Made by a program: the position numbers and the translations under genes. From NCBI RefSeq assembly GCF_009909145.1, contig NZ_JAAAPJ010000025.1:1-64000 (forward strand): a DNA stretch of 64,000 bases. Reading direction: 5' to 3'. The DNA is from Corallococcus silvisoli. Lineage in GTDB: Bacteria > Myxococcota > Myxococcia > Myxococcales > Myxococcaceae. Below are positions 34,419-43,690 of the stretch, piece after piece (within the stretch, counting starts at the first letter, position 1; each line of letters begins with the position of its first letter). The notes beneath the pieces were generated by a model, which had not been told where the DNA came from, ran no database searches, and was given only the letters and a program-made list of their open reading frames with translations.

Positions 34419-34466
34419 CGGCGGGTGCCGCCCAGGGCTCGTGAAGGCCCCGGCCGACACCCGCCG
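34419..34466. terminator. Possible bidirectional hairpin between convergent genes
   Basis: A 9-bp inverted repeat (34419-34427 with 34458-34466) encloses about 30 bases between the epimerase gene and the convergent CARDB gene. No T tract on either side. Confidence 0.35.
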
Positions 34467-34488
34467 TCCTACCGCCCGTGGCTGAAGG

Positions 34489-37400
34489 CTACGGCAGCAC
34501 CGCGAGGAAGCCCTGCACGAAGGCGTTGTTGTCCTCGCGCAGCTCCATCACGCCCCGTCGCGAATCCACCAGCGCGCCGATGTAGAACAGCCCGGAGCCC
34601 GGGGCCGAGGCCGGCGTCTGGGCGGTCGTGATGAGCTGGCGCGTCGTGCAGTGCTGCGCGGGCAGCGAGCCCACGTCCAGTCCCCCCAGGATGACCTGAT
34701 TGGAGGACATCGGCCCCGCGCCCGGGAACTCCAGGACGGGCTGGGTGGAGAGGAACAGCTCCAGCCGGCCGCCGTTCGGGCCCGTGTCGGCGGTGCCCTG
34801 GTTGCAGACCTTCACGGTGGTGGAGAACGAATCCCCCCCGCGCACGGAGAAGGGCGCGGTCACCTCCGTGATGATCAGGTCCGGTGCGTACCCCACGCCG
34901 ATGCGGCCTCGCACGAAGGTGTTGTTGTCCTCGCGCAGCTCCGCGGAGAAGGAGCCGCGGCGCACGGCGGCGCCCAGGAAGAGCGCCGCGTCCGGTGGCG
35001 CGCCCGGCGGCATGACGGCGGAGACGGAGCCCTCGCGCGTGGCGCACGCGCTCTGGGGCAGGGGCGGGATCTCCACGAAGCCCAGCAGGGCCTGGCTGGG
35101 GGACGGCGGGAGGGAATCTCCCGGGAAGGCCGGCTCCGGCAGGGTGGGCTCCAGGGAGAGGAAGAAGTCCACGACCCGGGAGTCGGAAGACTGCGTGCCC
35201 TGGTTGCAGACGGTGACGGGCACCTGCATCTGCGCTCCGGGCTGGACGTTGGCCGGTCCACCGAGGGCGGTGATGACGAGGTCTGGCCCTTCACCCACGC
35301 CGACGCGCGGCCCGACGAAGGTGTTGTTGTCCTTGCGCACCTCCTGGATGCTCCAGGTCCGGTCGACGCTGGCGCCCACGGAGTACGTCTGCTGCTCCGG
35401 CCCGGTCTGGACATATCCAGAGAAGCTCCCGGTCACCGGCGCGGAGACGCAGGCATGCGCTCCCAGTGGCGGCAGGGAGGCTTCGCCCAGGAACTCGCCG
35501 GGCGGCACCGGGGGCGCACCCTGGGGAGGCAGGGACAACGAGGAGCCCGTCAACAGGTGCAGCGTCACCCGGGGCCCGGACATCGTGTCCTGAGCGCCCT
35601 GGTTGCAGACGGTGACGGTCACGGTGAAGGGCCTCGACGCCGAGATGCTGGCGGGCGGCGTCACCGAGGTGATGACCAGGTCTGCCGCGAAGCCCACCCC
35701 CAGCCGTCCCCGCAGGAAGACATTGTTGTCCTCACGCAGCTCGGCGCGGTTCTGGAACGGGTCCACGACGGCGCTCAAGTACACGGGCTGCTCCGGGGAA
35801 GTCCCGGGCAGCGTGGAGACGGACATCATCCCCAGCACGCTCGTGCATTGACCGGCCTGGATCGGCGCGACGTTGAGCATGCCCGCCAGGAACTGAGGGG
35901 GGGACGGGAACGGCATCGGCCCGCCCGGCGGAGGCAGGGTCCAGGTCTCCTCCGTGGACACGATGACCGCCGCCTCGCTGGAGGTCGACGCCTCCGTGCC
36001 CACGTTGCAGACGCGCACGCTCGCGGCGAACGGCTCCCACGGCGCGACGGTGCCGGGCGCTTCCAGCGCGGTGATCACCAGGTCCGGCCCGTTGCCCACG
36101 CTCAGGATGCCCGCCACGAGGGTGTTGTTGTCCTCGCGCAGCTCCTGGAGCGTCGCCCCCGGGTCGACGCTGGCGCCCAGGTACAGCGGCTGCGACGGCA
36201 GCGCGTTGGGAGGCGGCGACGCCGGTCCGAGCAGGTCCCGCGTGAAGCAGGCTCCCACGCTCAGCGAGGGCACGTCCGCCTCGCTCACGAGCTGCTGTGA
36301 GCCGTTGGGCAGGATCGGGCCGCCCAGTGGATTCGGCCCCTGCAGTGGGGTGTCCGTGCTCAGGTAGAGCGCCACGCGCGTGGAGGTGTTCGACGGTTGG
36401 GTGCCCACGTTGCAGACCTTCACGGTGCTGGTGATGGACTCACCGGGCCGCGCGCTGGCAGGGCCGCGGAGCTCGGAGACCACGAGATCCGGTCCGTTCC
36501 CCACGCCCACGAGCCCCACCGCGAAGCCGTTGTTGTCCAGGCGCTGCTCGGTCCCCTGGTAGTCGACGACCGCGCTCAGGTTCAAGGGCCTCGGGATGGG
36601 CATGGATCCTGCGTCAGGCGGACGCAGGGCGTTGAAGGTGGCGCGCTGCGGGGTGCACTGCCCGGGCGCCAGGGCGCCGTTCGACAGGGCACGTCCCTGC
36701 AAAGCGTATCCAGGCAGGAAGTTCGTGTACGGCGGGGGGAACGGCGCGGGTCGCGACACGGGCGGCGCCGCGTCCGCGGAGAGGAACAGCGAGAGTCCAT
36801 ACGCGTACGCGGTGCCGAGGCCCTGGTTGCAGACCGTGAAGGTCGCGGTGAAGGGCTGACCGTCCCGGAGGTTCGCGGCGGTGCGCACATCGGTGACAAC
36901 CAGGTCCGGCGCCGACCCCACGCCCAGCACCCCCAGGGTGAAGGCGTTGTTGTCCTCGCGCAGCTCCGAGACGTTCCCGAAGGTGTCGACGGCCGCTCCC
37001 AGGAACAAGGGCTGATTGGGGAGGGCGTCCGCGGGTGTCTGGGCGTAGGTGGTCACCGACAGCGTCTGGCACTGGCTGGCGTTCAGATAGGAAACCTCCG
37101 CGCCCCCCACGGGGACCTGGGTCCGCGTGGCCAGGGGACCATTGCGCGGCGGGGCCGTCACCGGGTTCTCCGTGGAGAGGAACAGCTCCAGGTGGGCGGT
37201 GTTGTTCTGAGGGCCCGTGCCCACGTTGCAGACCTTCGCCTCGACGGTGAAGGGCGAGGACTGCCCGACGTTGGCGGGCGCCTTCAGCGATTGGATCACC
37301 AGGTCGGGGCCATACCCCACGCCCACGAGCCCCTTCACGAAGGTGTTGTTGTCCTCACGCAGCTCCGGGACGTTCAGCATCCCGTCCACGCGCGCGGCCA

Positions 37401-38628
37401 GGAACAGCGGCGCATCCGGCGGCGAGGCGGGGGGCGGGTACGCGAAGCCCTGCACGGGCAGGGTGACGCAGCGTCCGGCGTCGAGCGCACGCCCCTGCGC
37501 CTGACCGACGGGGGACTCCGTCGGGCTGGGGTTCGGCGTGGGGGACACCGTGGCTTGCGTGGACAGGAGCACCTCCGCGCGCACGTCAGCGGCCAGGGTC
37601 GTGCCCACGTTGCACACCGTCACGGAGGCGGAGATCGGATCCCCCGGCCGGACGTTGGCCGGCCCCTTCACCTCGGTGATCACCAGGTCGGGCAGGGAGC
37701 CGATGCCCAGGCGGCCCGCGACGCGCGTGTTGTTGTCCTCGCGCAGCTCGGTGATCGACAGGTCCGGATCGGCGATGGCGCCCAGGTATAGCGGCTGCCC
37801 GGGCGTGGTGGCCGCGGGGGGAAGCTGAGCGAACGCCTGCGTCTGGACCAAGACGCAGCCGCCCGCGTCCAGGGGCGGGACGAACGCGTCGCCCGCTGGC
37901 GCCAGGGTCGGGGGCGGCGCACCCGGGGGCGGGACGCTCAAGGGGGCTTGCGTGGAGACGTACAGCCCCACGCGGGACGAAGGGGCGGAGGCGGTCCCCA
38001 CGTTGCAGACGCGCACGTCCACCAGGAAGGCCTCTCCCTGCCGCGCGCTGGCGGGCGCCTTCACGTCGGAGACCACGAGGTCCGGCCCGTTGCCCACGCC
38101 CATCAGGCCGCGCACGAAGCCGTTGTTGGTCTCATTGAGCTCCTGCACCCGCTGCGAGGTGTCGACACTGGCGCCCAGGTAGTAGGCCGTCGCGGGAGGC
38201 GCCCCTGGGGGCCGGATCGCGGAGGCGCTCACGGCCCGCGTCAGACACTGCTGGGCGTCGACCGGCCCCACGTCCACCTCGCCCACGGTGATCTGCTGGG
38301 ATGTGGGCGGAGCCCCGGGCGCGGGCACCTGCTGGGTCGCGGTGGTGGACAGGTACACCTGAAGCATCAGCGGGCCGCCGTTGGGGTACGCGGGCGCGGA
38401 CCCCGGGTTGCAGACCTTCACGTTGACGGTGAAGGCCTCCCCGTCGCGGACGCTTTCGGGCGCGCGCAGCTCGGTGATGACCAGGTCCGCCCCCTGATTG
38501 AGCGAATGGCCCTGGCTCTTCGCGAGGGCCGCGTCGGAGGGCGCGCTGTCACCTCCGCAGCTGGTGATGAGGAGCGTGCCCGTGATGAGCAGACACGTGT
38601 GTCTCCATGACGGCGATAGCCGTGACAT
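34489..38628 (-). CDS. Lipoprotein with ten CARDB-type repeats
   Basis: 1379 residues from the ATG at 38628 with AAGGAG upstream; a further in-frame extension to 38784 is not protein-like. The lipoprotein signal ends LLITSCGG. The rest is ten repeats of about 135 residues, each opening with a PDLVIT-type strand followed by a short variable stretch, A/P-rich bend, V-x-VCN-x-G centre and closing L-REDNN (one repeat has LNETNN, one VRKDNN, one QRLDNN). This is the CARDB (cell adhesion related domain) pattern, an immunoglobulin-like extracellular fold. A long multi-domain surface stalk used in adhesion or matrix contact is likely; the ligand is unknown. The neighbouring gene at 38856-41747 is a paralogue with seven repeats. 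Confidence 0.87.
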   Translation of the reverse strand: MSRLSPSWRHTCLLITGTLLITSCGGDSAPSDAALAKSQGHSLNQGADLVITELRAPESVRDGEAFTVNVKVCNPGSAPAYPNGGPLMLQVYLSTTATQQVPAPGAPPTSQQITVGEVDVGPVDAQQCLTRAVSASAIRPPGAPPATAYYLGASVDTSQRVQELNETNNGFVRGLMGVGNGPDLVVSDVKAPASARQGEAFLVDVRVCNVGTASAPSSRVGLYVSTQAPLSVPPPGAPPPTLAPAGDAFVPPLDAGGCVLVQTQAFAQLPPAATTPGQPLYLGAIADPDLSITELREDNNTRVAGRLGIGSLPDLVITEVKGPANVRPGDPISASVTVCNVGTTLAADVRAEVLLSTQATVSPTPNPSPTESPVGQAQGRALDAGRCVTLPVQGFAYPPPASPPDAPLFLAARVDGMLNVPELREDNNTFVKGLVGVGYGPDLVIQSLKAPANVGQSSPFTVEAKVCNVGTGPQNNTAHLELFLSTENPVTAPPRNGPLATRTQVPVGGAEVSYLNASQCQTLSVTTYAQTPADALPNQPLFLGAAVDTFGNVSELREDNNAFTLGVLGVGSAPDLVVTDVRTAANLRDGQPFTATFTVCNQGLGTAYAYGLSLFLSADAAPPVSRPAPFPPPYTNFLPGYALQGRALSNGALAPGQCTPQRATFNALRPPDAGSMPIPRPLNLSAVVDYQGTEQRLDNNGFAVGLVGVGNGPDLVVSELRGPASARPGESITSTVKVCNVGTQPSNTSTRVALYLSTDTPLQGPNPLGGPILPNGSQQLVSEADVPSLSVGACFTRDLLGPASPPPNALPSQPLYLGASVDPGATLQELREDNNTLVAGILSVGNGPDLVITALEAPGTVAPWEPFAASVRVCNVGTEASTSSEAAVIVSTEETWTLPPPGGPMPFPSPPQFLAGMLNVAPIQAGQCTSVLGMMSVSTLPGTSPEQPVYLSAVVDPFQNRAELREDNNVFLRGRLGVGFAADLVITSVTPPASISASRPFTVTVTVCNQGAQDTMSGPRVTLHLLTGSSLSLPPQGAPPVPPGEFLGEASLPPLGAHACVSAPVTGSFSGYVQTGPEQQTYSVGASVDRTWSIQEVRKDNNTFVGPRVGVGEGPDLVITALGGPANVQPGAQMQVPVTVCNQGTQSSDSRVVDFFLSLEPTLPEPAFPGDSLPPSPSQALLGFVEIPPLPQSACATREGSVSAVMPPGAPPDAALFLGAAVRRGSFSAELREDNNTFVRGRIGVGYAPDLIITEVTAPFSVRGGDSFSTTVKVCNQGTADTGPNGGRLELFLSTQPVLEFPGAGPMSSNQVILGGLDVGSLPAQHCTTRQLITTAQTPASAPGSGLFYIGALVDSRRGVMELREDNNAFVQGFLAVLP

Positions 38629-38855
38629 GTGTGTTCTCCTTGGGATGTGTGGCGATGCCGTCCACGAAGCGCCCGCCGCCAGGCCCGGCGCGACGCCGCG
38701 AGGACATTCGTGGGAAGTCTTCAACGGCGCGAAGCCGATGAAATTCAAACAATCCTGCTGTCGTCGCGAATGCGGAAAAGACAATCGCCGGCCGGGTGGA
38801 TACGTACCCAGCCGACGACTCGCTGCTGAAGGGGGCCGGCCCCGCCGCGTGTGGC

Positions 38856-41747
38856 CTATTGCGCCTGGGTGAAGACGCCGCCCATCCAGGTGTTGTTGTC
38901 CTCACGCAGCTCGGGGAGGGCGCCCGGCGCATCGACGATGGCGCCCAGGTACAGGGGCTGTCCGGACGTGGCCGCGGGAGGCCGCATCACGGTGCCCTGC
39001 ACCGGGACCGTGGTGCACTGGCCCACGCTGAGCGGGGACAGGTTGAAGCCGCCCACGAGCATCTGCAATTGGGTCATCGGCGGGCGTCCCTGCGCGGGCA
39101 CATAGGCGGACGGCTCCGTGGAGATGAGCAGGTCCAGCGGCACGGAACCGCTCATGGGCGCGGAGCCCACGTTGCAGACCTTCACCTGCGCGACGAAGGG
39201 GACGCCCTGCGGGGCGCCGGTGGGCGCGGTCACGGACTGGATGACCAGATCCGGTCCATTGCCCACGCTCAGGCGCGACGTCACGCGGGTGTTGTTGTCC
39301 TCGCGCAGCTCCGCCACCTGCCGAGCCGGGTCCACGCGCGCCCCCAGGAAGCGGGGGCTGCCGGGCTCGGTGTAGGGCGGCGGGGACTCATAGCCGTTCA
39401 CGGAGACCGTGATGCACTGGCCGGCGACGAGCGTGGGCGTGGGCGCCATGCCGACGGGCGCCTCGGTGGGGGGGGCCTGGGATGGGAGGTCCTGGGCCAG
39501 CGTCTCCTCCGTCGACACCACGGCGATCACCTGCGAGGGCGCCGCGGACTCGGTGCCCACGTTGCAGACCTGCACGGACAGCGCGAGGGCGCCGCCCGGG
39601 GTGACGCTGCTCGGGCCCGTGATGCTGCTCACGACGAGGTCCGGTCCGGAGCCCACGCTGATGGGGCCGGAGGTGCGCACGTTGTTGTCCTTGCGCAGCT
39701 CGGCCACCTGATAGGGCTGGTCCGCGACGGCGGACAGGTACAGCGGCTGCGCCGGCGAGGATTCGGGCGGAGGGATGGCGGTCAGCGTCTTCGAGGAGAC
39801 GGCGCAGGCCCCCGCCGCGAGCGACGACACCGCCACCGTTCCCACCTGCACCTGGGTCGGCGGCGGCGAGCCGGTATCGGGCGGCGCCGTCACCGTGGGC
39901 GTGGAGGACATGAAGAGGCCCACGGTGGACGACGGCACGAACTGGTTGCCCTCGTTGCAGACCGTCACGTCCATCAGGAAGGGATTGCCGGGCCGGACAC
40001 TTGCGGGCGCCGTCAGCGAGCGCACGACCAGGTCCGCGCCCGTGCCCAGGTTGATCCGCGGCAGGGGGGACACATTGTTGTCCTCGCGCAGCTCCAGCAC
40101 GGAGGCGGTCGGATCCACGATGGCGCCCGCGTACAGCGTCGCGTTCGGCAGGGGCGTCCCGGGCGGAGGATAGGCGGAGGCATTCACCGGGCGGGTCGCG
40201 CACTCACCCGGCTCCAGCGACGGCGCGAAGGTCGTGCCCGCCAACATGCGGGACATCGGCGGTGGACCGCTCACCACGCTCAGCGTGGGCTCGGACGTGA
40301 CATAGACCTCCACGGGCGCGTTGGGGGACGTCACCGTGCCCACGTTGCACACCTTCACGGTGGCGGTGAACGGCTGACCCGGCGCGACCGTGGGCGGGAC
40401 GTCCAGCGTCGCGATGGTGAGATCGGGCCGCGAGCCCACGCCCAGGAGCGTGTCCGCGCGGGTGTTGTTGTCCTCGCGCAGCTCCAGCTGGCTGCGGGGC
40501 AGGTCCACGATGGCGCCCAGATACAGGGGGTCCTCGGACGGCGGGATGGGCGGGCGGATGGCATAGGCCTGCACCGTGCGCGTGATGCACTGGCCATTCC
40601 CCAGCGGCGGCGCGCTGAAGGACGCCACCGGGGCCTCGGTGGTCGGACGGGGCATCGTCCCCGGGGCCGCCAGCGAGGGCACCGTCGAGAGGAGCACCTG
40701 CACGTCCGCCGGATTCGAGGCCACGGTGCCCGCGTTGCATACCGTCACGGTCGCCGGGAAGGAGTCCCCCATGCGCACGCTCGCGGGACCCGTCACGGAG
40801 CGGATGGTCAGGTCCGGGCGGGAACCCACGCCCACCAGGCCCTGCACGAAGGTGTTGTTGTCCTCGCGCAGTTCGGTCACGCCGCGCTGCGGGTCGACGA
40901 TGGCGCCCAGGTACAGCGGCTCGTTCGGCGGCGAGGCGGGCGGCGGCTGCGCGTAGCCGTTGAGCGACACCGTGCGGCACAGGCCCGGGGACAGGCTGCC
41001 GAGGGTCGCGCCCGCGACCATCGCCTGGGTCGTGAGCGGGGGACCGGACGGCAGCGTCAGCCCGTTCACCGTGGACAGGTACAGCTCCACCAACGTCCCA
41101 GGGCTCTCCAGGGTGCCCACGTTGCACACCGTCGCGGACGCGGTGAAGGGCTGGCCCGGGTTCAGGCTGGCGGGCGCGTCCACCCGGGTGACGACGAGGT
41201 CGGGCTGGTTGCCTACGCCGAAGAGCCCCCGGACGAAGCCGTTGTTCGTCTCATCCGTCTCCGCCACCACCTGCTGCGTGTCGACGCTCGCGCCCAGGTA
41301 GTAGGCGCCGTTGCCCATGAAGCCCGAGGGCGGGTTGGCCGGAACGCTCAGCGAGCGCGAGACGCACTGGCCCGCGTCCAGCGGCCCCACGTCCGTCTGG
41401 CCCAGGGTGATCTGACTCGTGGGCGGCGGAGGCGGAGCACCCGGCGCGGGCACCTGTTGGGTCGCGGTGGTGGACAGATACACCTGCAGGGTGTTCCCGG
41501 CGACATACGCGGGCTGGTTGCCGGTGTTGCAAACCCTCGCGGTGACGGTGAAGGTTTCGCCCGGACGCGCGCTGTCGGGGGCCTGCAACCCGGTGATGCG
41601 CAGGTCGGGCCCGGACGCGAGCGCGCTGGACTGCTGCTGGGGAGAAGGCACTTCCTCCGGAGTGGACGCGCCCGTGCAGCCGGCGAGCGTGAGCGCTCCC
41701 GTGATGAACAGACACGAATGCCGCCATGACGGCGAACGTCGTGACAT
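38856..41747 (-). CDS. Lipoprotein with seven CARDB-type repeats
   Basis: 963 residues from the ATG at 41747 with AGGAG 6 bases upstream. The lipoprotein signal (MSRRSPSWRHSCLFITGALT, Cys after LAG) is nearly the same as that of the ten-repeat gene downstream (MSRLSPSWRHTCLLITGTLL), so the pair arose by tandem duplication. Seven repeats open with PDLRITG, PDLVVTR, PDLTIRS, PDLTIAT, ADLVVRS, PDLVVSS and PDLVIQS and mostly close with LREDNN. Predicted outer-surface or periplasmic stalk protein. About 227 bases separate the two genes, enough for a separate promoter. Confidence 0.87.
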   Translation of the reverse strand: MSRRSPSWRHSCLFITGALTLAGCTGASTPEEVPSPQQQSSALASGPDLRITGLQAPDSARPGETFTVTARVCNTGNQPAYVAGNTLQVYLSTTATQQVPAPGAPPPPPTSQITLGQTDVGPLDAGQCVSRSLSVPANPPSGFMGNGAYYLGASVDTQQVVAETDETNNGFVRGLFGVGNQPDLVVTRVDAPASLNPGQPFTASATVCNVGTLESPGTLVELYLSTVNGLTLPSGPPLTTQAMVAGATLGSLSPGLCRTVSLNGYAQPPPASPPNEPLYLGAIVDPQRGVTELREDNNTFVQGLVGVGSRPDLTIRSVTGPASVRMGDSFPATVTVCNAGTVASNPADVQVLLSTVPSLAAPGTMPRPTTEAPVASFSAPPLGNGQCITRTVQAYAIRPPIPPSEDPLYLGAIVDLPRSQLELREDNNTRADTLLGVGSRPDLTIATLDVPPTVAPGQPFTATVKVCNVGTVTSPNAPVEVYVTSEPTLSVVSGPPPMSRMLAGTTFAPSLEPGECATRPVNASAYPPPGTPLPNATLYAGAIVDPTASVLELREDNNVSPLPRINLGTGADLVVRSLTAPASVRPGNPFLMDVTVCNEGNQFVPSSTVGLFMSSTPTVTAPPDTGSPPPTQVQVGTVAVSSLAAGACAVSSKTLTAIPPPESSPAQPLYLSAVADQPYQVAELRKDNNVRTSGPISVGSGPDLVVSSITGPSSVTPGGALALSVQVCNVGTESAAPSQVIAVVSTEETLAQDLPSQAPPTEAPVGMAPTPTLVAGQCITVSVNGYESPPPYTEPGSPRFLGARVDPARQVAELREDNNTRVTSRLSVGNGPDLVIQSVTAPTGAPQGVPFVAQVKVCNVGSAPMSGSVPLDLLISTEPSAYVPAQGRPPMTQLQMLVGGFNLSPLSVGQCTTVPVQGTVMRPPAATSGQPLYLGAIVDAPGALPELREDNNTWMGGVFTQAQ

Positions 41748-41909
41748 ACGGACTCCTGGTGTGGGGGGTGAAGGCGCTGAGACATACAGGACCGGTGTGA
41801 CATCGACCGGCCCCGGACCGTCCTTCTAGGAGCAAAACATCCGTGTAAAAAAGAGTTTCAGGTTTTTCACACAGAGGTCTGCCGTTACTCCACCCCTGGG
41901 GTGGGAGGC
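41748..41909 (-). promoter_or_regulatory. A/T-rich upstream region of the seven-repeat CARDB gene
   Basis: 162 bases between the ABC-F stop and the CARDB start, both minus strand. A strikingly A/T-rich near-palindrome at 41843-41872 (GTGTAAAAAA ... TTTTTCACAC) stands out in this genome. It could be promoter-proximal DNA, an operator or a weak terminator for the ABC-F gene; I cannot separate these. Confidence 0.3.
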
Positions 41910-43412
41910 TCAATCCACCGCGACACGTCTGTTGTCGACGAGCCACCGCGTGGTGGTGCACGCGCGGGCGAAGGGTGCGTCATGGGTGACGAGCAGCAGC
42001 GCGCCGGGGTAGTCGCCGAGCGCCGCCTCCAGCCGTTCGATGGACGGCAGGTCCAGGTGGTTGGTGGGCTCGTCCAGCACCAGGGCCCAGGCGTGCTGGC
42101 CCAGGCCGCGCGCGATGGCCAGCTTGCGCGCCTCGCCGGGTGACGGCTGCCCGGACGCGAGCAGCCGGTGGGGGTCCACGCCCAGCGCGGCCACCAGCGA
42201 CAGCACCCGGCCCCGCTCCTCCGGGGGGAGCTCACGCACCGCGTCGAGCGTGGCGCGGGCGTCGGTCTCGCCCAGGTCCTGGGGCAGATAGAGGATCTTC
42301 TCGCGAGGCACGCGCGCCTGCTCCAGCAGCGCGCGCAGGAGCGTCGTCTTGCCGGCGCCGTTGGGGCCCTCGATGCGGATGCGCGCCTCGCGGTCCACGT
42401 CCAGGTGCGTGGGGCCCAGGAGCTCCACGTCGCCGGCCCTGAGGCCCGGCGTGTCGAACGTGAAGAGCCACGGGTTGGGGGAGCGCACGTAGTCCACGAA
42501 CACGGAGCGGCCCACAGTCTTGTCCACGGTGAAGGCGCCCACCGCGGCCTCGGCGCGCTCCAACTCGCGGCGCTTCACGGTGACCTGCTGGCCCAGACGG
42601 GACTCGGCCCAACTCGCCAGCGTGGAGGCCATGATGGAGCGCGCGTCGCTGTCGTTCTTGTTGCGCATCCGCCGGCCGGTGCTGCGCGACTGGGTGGCGC
42701 CCTGGTGCTCGCGCCGGGCCTTGTCCAGGAGCTGGGCGGCGCGGTCGCGCTCCGCCTTCGACTGCTGGTGCGAGGCGACCTCGGCCTCTCGCTCCGCCTC
42801 CCAGTGTCCGCGCGCGGTGGAGTAGGGGCCCGGGTACAGGTGCGCACCCCCGCCGTGCACGCGCAGGGTGGCCTGGGTGAGCGTCTCCAGGAGCTCGCGG
42901 TCATGGGAGACGACGACGCCCACGCCCCGGAAGCGGCGCAGCGCGGCCACGAGCCACGCGCGCGCCTCCGCGTCCAGGTGGTTGGTGGGCTCGTCCAGCA
43001 GCAGCACGTCCGGCTCGCGGGCGAGCGCCGCGCCCACCTGCCACCGCTTGCGCTCCCCCGGAGACAGGGTGGGCCAGCGCGCCAGCGCGGTGACGTCCAG
43101 GCCCAGCTGTCCCTGGAGCCTGCGCGCCAGCGCGTCCCAGGACTCGGAGAAGGCCAGGATGTCGGGCGTGAGCGCCTCCACGCCCTGCGGACACAGGCAC
43201 ACGAGGGGCGATGGAGGCTCGAACTGGAGCTGCCCGGACGTGGGGATCAGCTCCCCGGACAAGAGGCGCAGCAGGGTGGACTTGCCAGCGCCGTTGGGGC
43301 CGACGAGGCCCGTCCAGCCCGGGGCGAGGTGGAACTCCACGTCGGTGAGGACGGGGACGACATCGGTGAACGAAAAGCAGGCGCGGTGCGCGCGCACGGA
43401 GGACGAGGGCAT
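41910..43412 (-). CDS. ABC-F family duplicated ATPase
   Basis: 500 residues from MPSSSVRAH; an in-frame ATG 11 codons earlier (43445) is an alternative, but AGGAG sits 10 bases before the chosen start. Two ATPase halves: Walker A GPNGAGKS at 38-45 and GPNGAGKT in the second half, LDEPTNHLD in both. The signature motifs are degenerate (LSPGE and PSPGE instead of LSGGQ). The linker between the halves is Arg-rich (RSTGRRMRNKNDSDARS) as in ribosome-binding ABC-F proteins. No membrane segments, so not a transporter. Likely translation factor or antibiotic ribosome-protection protein; which one cannot be told from sequence alone. Confidence 0.9.
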   Translation of the reverse strand: MPSSSVRAHRACFSFTDVVPVLTDVEFHLAPGWTGLVGPNGAGKSTLLRLLSGELIPTSGQLQFEPPSPLVCLCPQGVEALTPDILAFSESWDALARRLQGQLGLDVTALARWPTLSPGERKRWQVGAALAREPDVLLLDEPTNHLDAEARAWLVAALRRFRGVGVVVSHDRELLETLTQATLRVHGGGAHLYPGPYSTARGHWEAEREAEVASHQQSKAERDRAAQLLDKARREHQGATQSRSTGRRMRNKNDSDARSIMASTLASWAESRLGQQVTVKRRELERAEAAVGAFTVDKTVGRSVFVDYVRSPNPWLFTFDTPGLRAGDVELLGPTHLDVDREARIRIEGPNGAGKTTLLRALLEQARVPREKILYLPQDLGETDARATLDAVRELPPEERGRVLSLVAALGVDPHRLLASGQPSPGEARKLAIARGLGQHAWALVLDEPTNHLDLPSIERLEAALGDYPGALLLVTHDAPFARACTTTRWLVDNRRVAVD

Positions 43413-43637
43413 GATGAAGCGACTCCTGAATCCGGAAGCCAGCACGCACGACCCTCAAGGGACGCGCGGCGGCGGGGTACAGCCAGGGACCGGGGTTTCA
43501 GGCGTGCAGCTTCAAGGGGATGCGGACCTCGTGCAGGGGAAGGCCTGTGACGTCTTCCCACGTGGACAGCGGATGCTTCAGGGGGAGCATGCGGCGAGGC
43601 CCGGGCGGACTGCAAGCCCGGACCTGCGCGCGGACGC

Positions 43638-43665
43638 GGGCACCGACGGGAAAACGCCGGTGCCC
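43638..43665 (-). terminator. Hairpin downstream of the SPFH gene
   Basis: 8-bp perfect stem GGGCACCG/CGGTGCCC (43638-43645 with 43658-43665), 12-base loop, 26 bases after the SPFH stop read on the minus strand. No T tract follows. Confidence 0.4.
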
Positions 43666-43690
43666 TGACGACGATTCCCGCGGGAGGCGG

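Noticed and set aside
34651..41729. Plus-strand open frames of 464-977 codons opposite the CARDB genes
   Set aside because: They are shadows of the periodic CARDB repeats; the sequence is Arg/His/Gly-rich and lacks ribosome sites.
34489..41747. Regularly spaced near-identical motifs that could look like a CRISPR array
   Set aside because: The spacing is about 400 bases and the motif is part of the protein repeat (LREDNN), in frame with the genes.
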